Shown one piece after another: positions 1 through 5,359 of a stretch of DNA of 7,562 nt. Below the pieces are notes generated by a model. The model made no database searches, was not told where the DNA came from, and saw only the letters and a list, made by a program, of their open reading frames with translations. Origin of the DNA: Thermoleophilia bacterium. Lineage in GTDB: Bacteria > Actinomycetota > Thermoleophilia > Gaiellales > Gaiellaceae. Each line of letters opens with the position of its first letter. The first letter of the stretch is position 1. The stretch is taken from assembly GCA_013362295.1 (NCBI GenBank), contig JABFWJ010000186.1, positions 1 to 7,562 of the forward strand, written 5' to 3'. A program made the translations under genes and the position numbers.

Positions 1-7
1 TGATCAT
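1..7 (-). CDS. Possible start of the next operon gene, cut by the window edge
   Basis: An ATG (complement of 5-7) lies 11 nt after the stop of the amidotransferase gene on the same strand, with a purine-rich GGCGAGCGG just before it. Only ATGATCA is visible, so no product can be read. Established knowledge: stand-alone GlxB/MgsA genes are normally followed by glxC/mgsB (the GXGXG domain) and glxD/mgsC (the FMN glutamate-synthase domain). The position fits a glxC-like gene, but this is expectation from context only, and the real start could lie outside the window. Confidence 0.3.
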
Positions 8-18
8 CCGCTCGCCGG

Positions 19-954
19 CTAGCGCTTCCAAACCATCACCTCCCCCTCGTAGGGGTCCCAGGTCTCGATCTCGCGGTCCATGACGGCGCGGATCGCGATC
101 TCCTCGGAGGCGAGCGCGACGATGTCGTCGGACTCGTAGAGCACGAGCGGCTTGGCCGCCATCTCGTCCTTGGCCACGCCGAGGGCCTCGCCGGTGACAC
201 AGATATAGGTGAAGACGCCGTCGAGCTCCGCGAGGCTCTCGCGCATCGCGCCCTCGAGCGAGTGGCCCTCGCTCATCTTCTCCGCGAGATAGACGGCGAT
301 CACCTCGGAGTCGCACTCGGACTGGAAACGATGGCCTCTGCGCTCCAGGCGGTGCTTCCTGTGGAAGTAGTTCGTCTGCTGCCCGTTGTGCACGACGGCG
401 ACGTCGCCGAAGGGATAGGCCCAGTAGGGGTGCGCGCCGGAGATGTCGACATCGGACTCGGTCGCCATCCGCACGTGGCCGATCGCGTGCGTGCCGACGA
501 AGCCGTCGAGTCGGTACTGCTGTGCGACCTGCTCGGCGTCGCCGAGATCCTTGATGATCTCCAGCGCGTGCCCGAGCGAGAGCACTTCCGCGTGCGGAAC
601 GTCCTCGACGACGTCCGTGATCCGCTTCAGGTCGCCGTCGTAGTCGAACGTGACGCGGTACGCGTACGCCGTCTCCTTCTCGGCCTCGAGGTTCTTGGCG
701 CCGAGCGCCCGCAGCCGCGACTCGACCTCGGCGCGGTGGTGCTCGAGCCGCTGCTCGAAGTCGAAGTCGCGCGGGTCATTCGCGTCCGCGAGCTTGTAGC
801 GCATGATGATCGGGCCCTGTGCGGCGCCGTAGAGCGCGTAGCCGGTGGAGTCCGGGCCGCGGTGCTTCATCGACTGCAGCATGCGCGTCATGTCGTGCCC
901 GACCCGGTGGCTGCCGCCGTTGTCGCGGTAGATGATCCCGGCGATGCCGCACAT
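19..954 (-). CDS. glxB: Stand-alone class II glutamine amidotransferase (GlxB/MgsA-like)
   Basis: 311 residues. This Ntn-type amidotransferase domain should release ammonia from glutamine (or a glutamine-like amide) and hand it to partner subunits. The sequence starts MCGIAGII, so Cys2 becomes the catalytic N-terminal nucleophile after Met removal. Other family marks are HRGPDSTG (31-38), the Arg-containing RMAT (162-165), HNG (189-191) and CDSE (214-217). A long charged insert (about 60-145) separates the N-terminal motifs from the active-site loop, as in GlxB proteins and unlike PurF or GlmS. The frame stays open upstream to 1062, but that extension is Ser/Thr/Arg-rich, overlaps the ligase gene, and would block the nucleophile, so the start at 954 is secure. 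It lies 13 bp after the ligase stop, implying one operon. With no synthase domain fused, it should act as one subunit of a glutamate-synthase-like or N-methylglutamate-synthase-like complex. Confidence 0.88.
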   Translation of the reverse strand: MCGIAGIIYRDNGGSHRVGHDMTRMLQSMKHRGPDSTGYALYGAAQGPIIMRYKLADANDPRDFDFEQRLEHHRAEVESRLRALGAKNLEAEKETAYAYRVTFDYDGDLKRITDVVEDVPHAEVLSLGHALEIIKDLGDAEQVAQQYRLDGFVGTHAIGHVRMATESDVDISGAHPYWAYPFGDVAVVHNGQQTNYFHRKHRLERRGHRFQSECDSEVIAVYLAEKMSEGHSLEGAMRESLAELDGVFTYICVTGEALGVAKDEMAAKPLVLYESDDIVALASEEIAIRAVMDREIETWDPYEGEVMVWKR

Positions 955-967
955 CACGCGACCGCCG

Positions 968-2413
968 TCACGGCAGGATGTCCAGGTACTTCTCGCGCTC
1001 CCAGTCGGTGACCGCGGCGAGGTACTGCTCCCACTCGTCGCGCTTGTAGTGCATGTAGACATCGTAGAGGCGGCCGGGTAGCGCGCTCCGCACGACGTCG
1101 TCCGCCTCGAGTGCGTCGAGCGCCTCGCCGAGGTGCGCGGGCACCCGAGGGATCTCGCCGCCCTCGGCGAGCACGTCGTACACGTTCCGCTGCTGGGGCG
1201 GCCCCGGATCGAGCTTGCGCTCGACGCCGTCGAGGCCGGCCTTCAAGAGCGCGGCCTGCGTCAGATACGGATTGCACGCCGAGTCGACGGCACGGAACTC
1301 GAAGCGGCCGCCGCTCGCGACGCGGACGAGCGTCGTCCGGTTCTGCCAGCCGTAGTCCTTGTAGATCGGCGCCCAGAACCCGAAGTCCCAGAAGCGCTTG
1401 TACGAGTTCACGGTGGAAGCCGTGATCCCGCAGAGCGCGCGATAGTGATCGAGGATCCCGCCCATGAACTGCAGCCCGAGCTCGGACAGCTTCGCCGGGC
1501 CTTCCGAGTCGTAGAAGACGTTGACGCCGTTCTCGTCGACCAGTGTGAAGTGGTGATGGGCGCCGTTCGCGGACACGCCGGTGAACGGCTTCGGCATGAA
1601 GCTCGCGATCACGCCGTGCTTACGCGCGACGGCGGCGCAGATCTGGCGGTAGGTCGAGAGGTTGTCGGCCGTCCGGACGGCGCGGTCGAAGAGGAAGTTG
1701 AGCTCGAGCTGGCCGGGCGAGTCCTCGTGGTCGCCGTACGTCGGGTTGATCCCGAGCCGCTCGCCGTAATCGACGACGTCGAGGATGATCTCGCGCAGCT
1801 CCTCGAACTGGTTGATGTGGTAGCACCACGGCTTCGTCAGACCGACGGCGTCGTTCGGATCGTCGGTCTTCTTCATCCACATCATCTCGGGCTCGATGCC
1901 GCAGAGGAACGTGTAGCCGAGCTTCTGCTCGACGTCGTTCACGATGCGCTTCAGGTTCTGGCGCGGGTCGGCCTCGAGCGGCGCGCCGGTCTCGGTGTCG
2001 TAGCAGTCGCAGAAGACGCGCGCGACGCGGTCGTCCCACGGGAGCTGCGCAAACGTGTCGGGGTCCGCGATCGCGGCGAGCTCGGACTCCTCCGGGCCGA
2101 AGCCGATGTACGTGTCGCGCCGGTCGACGAACAGGTCGGCCGTCGCGCCGTAGACGAGCTGGTAGCCCTCCTCGGCGACCTTCTCCCACTGAGTCGAGAC
2201 GACTCCCTTCCCGTTCACATGGCCGGAGACCGAGACCTGCTGGAAGAAGACGTACTTGATCCCGCGCTCGTCGATCAGGTTGCGGATGCTGCGGATCTTC
2301 TCCAGCCGGCCCGGATCGTGCCGCGCCTGGTCGAGCGTCGGGAACGGATCCGGGATCGGGCCTCTGCCGAGCACCTGCTGAACCTGGGTCGGACCTGATT
2401 CGACGACAGCCAT
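968..2413 (-). CDS. Glutamine synthetase-like ligase (GlnT / gamma-glutamylmethylamide synthetase type)
   Basis: 481 residues, the normal length for type I-like synthetases. The expected reaction is ATP-dependent joining of ammonia or a small amine to glutamate in the cytoplasm, probably as a dodecamer. Catalytic marks, in order: GIEPEMMW with metal-binding E174/E176, SPGQLELNF (Q235, E237), MPKPF (273-277), the His cluster SANGAHHHF with H286-H288, NSYKR (336-340), NRT (358-360) and RFEFRAVDSACNPYL (370-384). Family synthetases usually have Pro in the R-x-P-D stretch; here it is RAVD. NVYDV (410-414) occupies the place of the adenylation-loop Tyr of GlnA. The start has an AAGGAG ribosome site 8 nt upstream. 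The adjoining GlxB-like gene favours a glnT/gmaS role over housekeeping GlnA. Whether the acceptor is ammonia or methylamine, ethylamine or another amine cannot be read from the sequence. Confidence 0.85.
   Translation of the reverse strand: MAVVESGPTQVQQVLGRGPIPDPFPTLDQARHDPGRLEKIRSIRNLIDERGIKYVFFQQVSVSGHVNGKGVVSTQWEKVAEEGYQLVYGATADLFVDRRDTYIGFGPEESELAAIADPDTFAQLPWDDRVARVFCDCYDTETGAPLEADPRQNLKRIVNDVEQKLGYTFLCGIEPEMMWMKKTDDPNDAVGLTKPWCYHINQFEELREIILDVVDYGERLGINPTYGDHEDSPGQLELNFLFDRAVRTADNLSTYRQICAAVARKHGVIASFMPKPFTGVSANGAHHHFTLVDENGVNVFYDSEGPAKLSELGLQFMGGILDHYRALCGITASTVNSYKRFWDFGFWAPIYKDYGWQNRTTLVRVASGGRFEFRAVDSACNPYLTQAALLKAGLDGVERKLDPGPPQQRNVYDVLAEGGEIPRVPAHLGEALDALEADDVVRSALPGRLYDVYMHYKRDEWEQYLAAVTDWEREKYLDILP
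2390..2402. promoter_or_regulatory. Fifth, imperfect copy of the 13-bp dyad, inside the ligase gene
   Basis: CGGACCTGATTCG matches SGAAYCWGRTTCS at 12 of 13 positions (third base G instead of A). It covers codons 4-8 of the ligase gene, roughly 40-55 bp downstream of its inferred transcription start. Its centre (2396) is 108 bp from the nearest upstream dyad centre (2504). An intragenic operator allowing looping is possible; chance or a coding coincidence is not excluded. Confidence 0.4.
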
Positions 2414-2451
2414 CTGCCGGACTCCTTTTTCGCCGAGAACCCTGACGAGCC

Positions 2452-2481
2452 ATTATGTCCCGGCCGGCGAACGCGCAGCAA
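2452..2481 (-). promoter_or_regulatory. Candidate promoter of the ligase-glxB operon
   Basis: On the minus strand, TTGCTG (2481-2476), an 18-bp spacer and CATAAT (2457-2452, 5 of 6 to TATAAT) precede the ligase start by about 38 bp. Transcription would begin near 2445. The paired dyads at 2498-2530 then lie just upstream of the -35, a typical activator-type position, although IclR-type proteins can also repress from upstream sites. The -35 is weak, so this is a moderate call. Confidence 0.45.
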
Positions 2482-2497
2482 ACGACGAATCACTGAC

Positions 2498-2510
2498 GGA
2501 ACCTGATTCC
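2498..2510. promoter_or_regulatory. Operator-like dyad 1 (GGAACCTGATTCC)
   Basis: A 13-bp dyad fitting SGAAYCWGRTTCS, centred at 2504. The GGAA...TTCC ends resemble the known E. coli IclR and AllR boxes, and an IclR-family gene is adjacent, which makes that protein the first candidate binder (inference). Confidence 0.55.
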
Positions 2511-2517
2511 GCAACGC

Positions 2518-2530
2518 GGAACCAGATTCC
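2518..2530. promoter_or_regulatory. Operator-like dyad 2 (GGAACCAGATTCC)
   Basis: The second copy of the 13-bp dyad, centred at 2524, exactly 20 bp (about two helical turns) from dyad 1, so both would be on about the same DNA face. Together they form a 33-bp hairpin-like unit; in a minus-strand transcript it would pair completely apart from two G-U pairs. Confidence 0.55.
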
Positions 2531-2563
2531 AGCGTTTCGTGGCGCGTGACGGCCCGAAGTGCT

Positions 2564-2576
2564 CGAATCTGGTTCG
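2564..2576. promoter_or_regulatory. Operator-like dyad 3 (CGAATCTGGTTCG)
   Basis: Third copy, centred at 2570, 46 bp from dyad 2. Its outer bases are C...G where dyads 1 and 2 have G...C, a symmetrical swap that preserves the dyad. Confidence 0.55.
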
Positions 2577-2583
2577 GCTGCGC

Positions 2584-2596
2584 CGAATCAGGTTCG
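2584..2596. promoter_or_regulatory. Operator-like dyad 4 (CGAATCAGGTTCG), overlapping the iclR stop
   Basis: Fourth copy, centred at 2590, again exactly 20 bp from its partner. It contains the iclR stop codon (2590-2588) and encodes the protein's last residues (Asn-Arg-Thr), so the array intrudes on the coding end of the regulator gene. Confidence 0.55.
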
Positions 2597-3364
2597 GTTG
2601 AATGCGTGTTCAATCTCTGCGGCGGTTTCCTGCACCGCCGGAAGGAGCTCCCGCCGCTGGGCCTTGCCCAGCCTGAACGTCGGGCCGCTGATACCGATGA
2701 TCGCCGCGAGCGCACCGCGCGGCGACCGCACAGCAGCGGCGATCGAGGCGAGACCCTCCTCCAACTCGTCCACGAGCTCGGCCCAGCCCTGCCGGCGGAT
2801 GCGTGCAAGCTCCTTCCGCAGAGCGCACACGTCCGAGATCGTCTTCCCGGTGAACGAGGCGAGCGGGTTCGTGTCGAGCCAGGCCTCCAGCTCGCGCTCG
2901 TCGAGTTCGGAGAGCACGAGCTTGCCGGCGGAGGATGCGTGCAGCGGCACGTCGGCGCCGACCCAGTTCGCCACACCGACGTGGCGGCGCGGGTCGAGTT
3001 GGAGCAGGATCTCCATCCCGGGGCGGCCACGCGGCACGGCGAGGAGTGCCGACTCGCTCGTGGCGTCGCGAAGTCGGCTCAGGGCCGGCCGGGCCGCCTC
3101 GACGAGACGCTGATAGGGGTCGGCGGCGCGTGCGAGCAGCACCAGCTCGTATCCGAGGATCCATCCTGCTTCGTCGGCGGCTTCCTCGACCAGTCCCGAG
3201 TCGGCGAGCGTTCGCAGGGTCCGGGCGACGGTGGAGCGGGGAAGCCTCGTGACGCGCGCGAGCTCCGACGCCGACGATCCGCCGGGCCGACTCGCGACTG
3301 CGTGGAGGAGATCGATCGCGCGCGTCAGGGACTTCGTCCGCGGCGTCCCGGCGCTCGTGCTCAT
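2588..3364 (-). CDS. IclR-family transcriptional regulator
   Basis: 258 residues, the usual size for the family. The N-terminal winged helix-turn-helix is at about 12-70, with SASELARVTRLPRSTVARTL (31-50) as the HTH proper. The C-terminal ligand-binding domain shows the typical PLHASSAGKLVLS (140-152) and GLASIAAAVRSPRGALAAII (204-223) stretches. IclR proteins bind small carboxylates or aromatic acids and work as dimers or tetramers on palindromic sites, as repressors or activators. The gene is divergent from the amidohydrolase operon (35 bp apart) and upstream of the ligase operon in the same direction, so both are candidate targets. Its ATG lies inside a perfect 17-bp palindrome, suggesting autoregulation, and no Shine-Dalgarno is visible. 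The effector cannot be read from the sequence. Confidence 0.9.
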   Translation of the reverse strand: MSTSAGTPRTKSLTRAIDLLHAVASRPGGSSASELARVTRLPRSTVARTLRTLADSGLVEEAADEAGWILGYELVLLARAADPYQRLVEAARPALSRLRDATSESALLAVPRGRPGMEILLQLDPRRHVGVANWVGADVPLHASSAGKLVLSELDERELEAWLDTNPLASFTGKTISDVCALRKELARIRRQGWAELVDELEEGLASIAAAVRSPRGALAAIIGISGPTFRLGKAQRRELLPAVQETAAEIEHAFNRT

Positions 3365-3391
3365 ATTATGAGCAGCCTAGCGCATAGTATG
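3358..3391. promoter_or_regulatory. Divergent iclR/amidohydrolase control region with two CATANTATG dyads
   Basis: TGCTCATATTATGAGCA (3358-3374) is a perfect 17-bp palindrome holding the iclR start codon. A shorter sister, CATAGTATG (3383-3391), is centred 21 bp away. Both share CATANTATG, so they look like paired sites on one DNA face. TATGAT (3388-3393, 5 of 6 to the -10 consensus) faces the amidohydrolase and TACTAT (3390-3385) faces iclR; neither has a clear -35. The first site would block iclR start and the second overlaps both -10 elements. This motif differs from the 13-bp dyads at 2498-2596. Confidence 0.55.
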
Positions 3392-3399
3392 ATCAGGGC

Positions 3400-4485
3400 G
3401 TGCTGATCGACTGCGACATCCACGTCGGCTACGACACGCTCGCCGACCTCCTGCCCTACCTGGATGCGCCGACCCGCGAGCTCGTCGTCAACTCGGGCAC
3501 GAACGGGCTCGCGATGCCGTCCTACCCGTGGAACCACCCGACCGGATGGCTCAGGCACGACGTCTACGAGCGCAGCGCCGCGCACGACGCGAACTTCGTC
3601 TACGTCTCGCTCGACACCCTGCGTGAGCGCCACCTCGACACCTACGACATCACGCTCGGCATCGTCGAGCCCGACGAGGCGGCCGCGTTCTCGATCATCC
3701 CGAACGCGCAGCTGGCCGCGCGCCTCTGCAGCGCGTACAACGACTGGCTGCTCGAACGATGGCTACAGGAGGAGCGGCGCCTCCGCGGGATGATCGTCGT
3801 CCCGGCACAAAACCCGCAGGCTGCGGCGCGCGAGATCCGCCGGGTCGGCGCGCTCGAGGAGTTCGCCGGCATCTTCCTGCCCGGCGGCGCGCGCATCCCG
3901 TACGGCAATCCCGTCTACGACCCGCTCTGGGAGGCGGCGAACGAGCTCGGCCTCCCGGTCGCCGTGCACACCCACTTCGAGACCGTCGGGATCGCGCCGC
4001 CGCTCACGGCCGCCGGTATGCCCGACTACTACGTCGAGTACCACACACTCTGCGGGGCCGGCATGTACGGCCACTTCGTCTCGATCCTCTGCCACGGGAT
4101 CTTCGAGCGGTTCCCGGACACGCGCGTGGCGATGGTGGAAGGAGGCCTCGTCCCGTTCGTCGGCTTCCTCTGGCGCCTCGACACCAACTGGCGCGCGTGC
4201 CGGAGCGAGATCCCCTGGTGCAAGCGCCGGCCGTCCGAGTACGTCTGGGAGCACGTCCGCTTCGCAACGCAACCGCTCGAATCTCCCGACGATCCCGGGC
4301 AGCTCCTCGCCGCGATCGAGTTCCTGCGCCCCTGGGACACGCTGATGTACGCCAGCGACTTTCCGCACTGGGACTTCGACGAGCCGGAGCAGACGCTCCG
4401 CCAGCTGCCTGCGGACTGGCGGGACAACGTCCGGTGGCGCAACGCCCACGAGTTCTTCCGCCTGCCGGCCCCCGCCGTCGTATGA
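3400..4485 (+). CDS. Metal-dependent amidohydrolase (Amidohydrolase_2 / PF04909 type)
   Basis: 361 residues, a TIM-barrel hydrolase or decarboxylase of the family that includes aminocarboxymuconate-semialdehyde decarboxylase and gamma-resorcylate decarboxylase. Visible marks: IDCDIHV at the N-terminus (D6-x-H8 in place of the common H-x-H), AVHTHFE (H190/H192), FPDTRVAMVEGG (E247 where many relatives have His), and YASDFPHWD with the active-site Asp320. The W/R-rich stretch around 255-285 and the EHVRFATQP segment are features I associate with an actinobacterial subfamily of unknown substrate. It begins with GTG; -10 TATGAT ends 6 nt earlier and there is no properly spaced ribosome site, so the mRNA may be leaderless. 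Its end overlaps the Rieske gene by ATGA. Substrate is unknown; hydrolysis or decarboxylation of an aromatic-type acid is a family-level guess. Confidence 0.82.
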   Translation: MLIDCDIHVGYDTLADLLPYLDAPTRELVVNSGTNGLAMPSYPWNHPTGWLRHDVYERSAAHDANFVYVSLDTLRERHLDTYDITLGIVEPDEAAAFSIIPNAQLAARLCSAYNDWLLERWLQEERRLRGMIVVPAQNPQAAAREIRRVGALEEFAGIFLPGGARIPYGNPVYDPLWEAANELGLPVAVHTHFETVGIAPPLTAAGMPDYYVEYHTLCGAGMYGHFVSILCHGIFERFPDTRVAMVEGGLVPFVGFLWRLDTNWRACRSEIPWCKRRPSEYVWEHVRFATQPLESPDDPGQLLAAIEFLRPWDTLMYASDFPHWDFDEPEQTLRQLPADWRDNVRWRNAHEFFRLPAPAVV

Positions 4486-4844
4486 ACCGCGAAGCGCGAC
4501 TGCCGCTCCGGGAGGCGCCGGAGGAGGGAGCCGTCCGGATGCTCGAGATCGGCGGTCATCGCATTGGGCTCTACCGAGTGTCCGGCAGCTTGTACGCGCT
4601 CGCCGACCGCTGTCCGCACCGCGGGGCGCCGCTGTGCGCCGGGATGGTCACGACGCCGATCGAGACGACAGGAGGCGAGGTCGCGCTCGGCGCGCGCCAC
4701 AGCATCGTGCGCTGCCCGTGGCACAAGTGGGAGTTCGAGATCGCGACCGGGCGCTCGCTCGTCGACACCCGCCTTCGAGTGCGGCGCTACGCCGTGCACG
4801 TCGAGGACGAGCACGTGGTCGTGAGCCTCGATCAGCCGACTTGA
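4482..4844 (+). CDS. Small Rieske [2Fe-2S] protein
   Basis: 120 residues, a single Rieske domain and probably a cytoplasmic electron carrier: there is no signal peptide or membrane helix. Cluster ligands are C44-P-H46 and C78-P-W-H81. The usual flanking sequences CPHRGAPLC and CPWHKWEFEIATG are present. The gap between the two ligand pairs is 31 residues, longer than the 15-17 of typical ferredoxin-type Rieske proteins, through an insert rich in Thr and Gly (55-72). The gene starts in the ATGA overlap with the amidohydrolase stop, so translation is likely coupled. An internal Met20 has a good ribosome site (4520-4530), but starting there would lose the first strand of the fold, so the long form is preferred. 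Linked with the amidohydrolase, it may supply electrons to an oxygenase encoded elsewhere, or be a structural partner. Confidence 0.87.
   Translation: MNREARLPLREAPEEGAVRMLEIGGHRIGLYRVSGSLYALADRCPHRGAPLCAGMVTTPIETTGGEVALGARHSIVRCPWHKWEFEIATGRSLVDTRLRVRRYAVHVEDEHVVVSLDQPT
4520..4530 (+). promoter_or_regulatory. Internal Shine-Dalgarno-like stretch in the Rieske gene
   Basis: GGAGGAGGGAG lies 8 nt before an in-frame ATG (4539-4541, Met20). It could drive a 101-residue short form. It also simply encodes Pro-Glu-Glu-Gly-Ala, so it may be coincidental. Confidence 0.3.
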
Positions 4845-4869
4845 AACGGCCGAAGGGCGGTCGTAGGGT
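4841..4869 (+). promoter_or_regulatory. Promoter of the SnoaL-like gene
   Basis: TTGAAA (4841-4846), a 17-bp spacer and TAGGGT (4864-4869) form a well-spaced sigma-70 promoter. Transcription would begin near 4876, leaving a 25-nt leader that contains AGGAGG (4891-4896), 4 nt before the ATG. The -35 overlaps the stop codon of the Rieske gene (4842-4844), so the downstream gene can be expressed separately from the amidohydrolase operon. Confidence 0.7.
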
Positions 4870-4900
4870 CTCCTTGGCAGCAGGACGGAGAGGAGGCCCA

Positions 4901-5341
4901 ATGGCCGACGCACGCAGGATCGGCACGCAGTTCGTGGACGCGTTCAACGCGCACGACGAGGCGCGCATCCGCGCGCTGACCGCCGAGAACGCCGTGATCG
5001 AGGCTCCGGGAGACGTCCGTTTCGAAGGCAGAGACGCAGTCACGGGGTACGCGATGACCTGGCTGAACGCGTTCTCGGATTCCCGCATCACGATCCACGG
5101 CGAGATCGTCGAGGGCGATTGGATCGCGCAGAGGTTCACCTTCGAAGGAACGCACGACGGCGTCCTGGCCGGACCGGCCGGCGAGATCGCGCCGACCCAG
5201 AAGCAGCTCTCGGGCCGCGGCGTCCAGGTGCTTCGCGTCGAGGGCGACGCGGTTGCGGAGACGCAGCTGTACTTCGACCAGGTGCAGGTGATGACGCAGC
5301 TCGGACTGATGCCGGAGCCGGCTCAGCCCGCCGCCGTCTGA
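4901..5341 (+). CDS. SnoaL-like / NTF2-fold protein
   Basis: 146 residues, the usual length of single-domain SnoaL-like proteins (cone-shaped alpha+beta barrel; members include polyketide cyclases and many small hydrolases or isomerases of unknown role). Supporting features: the opening helix FVDAFNAHDEARIRALTAEN (11-30), FEGRDAV (41-47), the strand-rich centre, GEIAPTQKQLSGRGVQVLRV (94-113) and the closing LYFDQVQVMTQLGLMP (123-138), which I associate with the ester-cyclase/SnoaL group. The start is fixed by AGGAGG 4 nt upstream and by a good promoter. It lies 56 bp after the Rieske gene in the same direction, so partial read-through from that operon is likely. No membrane segment or signal peptide. 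Substrate unknown. Confidence 0.8.
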   Translation: MADARRIGTQFVDAFNAHDEARIRALTAENAVIEAPGDVRFEGRDAVTGYAMTWLNAFSDSRITIHGEIVEGDWIAQRFTFEGTHDGVLAGPAGEIAPTQKQLSGRGVQVLRVEGDAVAETQLYFDQVQVMTQLGLMPEPAQPAAV

Positions 5342-5359
5342 TCGAACTCGCTCGCAGCA

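Larger units (their letters stand above)
2494..2600. repeat. Three-level nested palindrome of four 13-bp dyads
   Basis: Two 33-bp imperfect palindromes (2498-2530 and 2564-2596, each with 15-nt arms and a 3-nt centre) are inverted copies of one another, identical at 26 of 33 positions. They flank a 33-bp spacer whose own ends pair (2531-2539 with 2555-2563, 7 of 9). The whole stretch is symmetric about 2547. Each 33-bp unit itself contains two 13-bp dyads with centres exactly 20 bp apart. Changes between the two units at their positions 1, 13, 21 and 33 are compensated (G:C swapped to C:G), so symmetry is kept. It fills most of the space between iclR and the ligase gene and runs over the iclR stop codon. 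It may be a multi-site operator, or a REPIN/BIME-like pair of palindromic repeats. Confidence 0.85.

Noticed and set aside
955..1062. N-terminal extension of the amidotransferase frame up to 1062
   Set aside because: It overlaps the ligase coding end, is Ser/Thr/Arg-rich, and would bury the catalytic Cys2, which must be N-terminal.
1133..2398. Long open frame on the plus strand opposite the ligase
   Set aside because: Its Val/Arg/Leu/Asp-rich translation is a typical antisense shadow of a GC-rich gene; the ligase on the other strand carries all the family motifs.
2494..2530. Intrinsic terminator of iclR
   Set aside because: The minus-strand RNA would form a strong 15-bp hairpin, but no U-tract follows and the same sequence is one half of a larger symmetrical array; termination may be a side effect, so it is not listed as a terminator.
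2494..2600. CRISPR-like array
   Set aside because: Repeats are short inverted dyads with 7-bp and 33-bp gaps, only two units, in inverted orientation, with no cas genes; the symmetry fits operators or palindromic repeats instead.
2414..2600. GlnR-type nitrogen control box
   Set aside because: The GTNAC/GAAAC pattern of actinobacterial GlnR sites is not present; the GAAYCWGRTTC dyads are of a different type.
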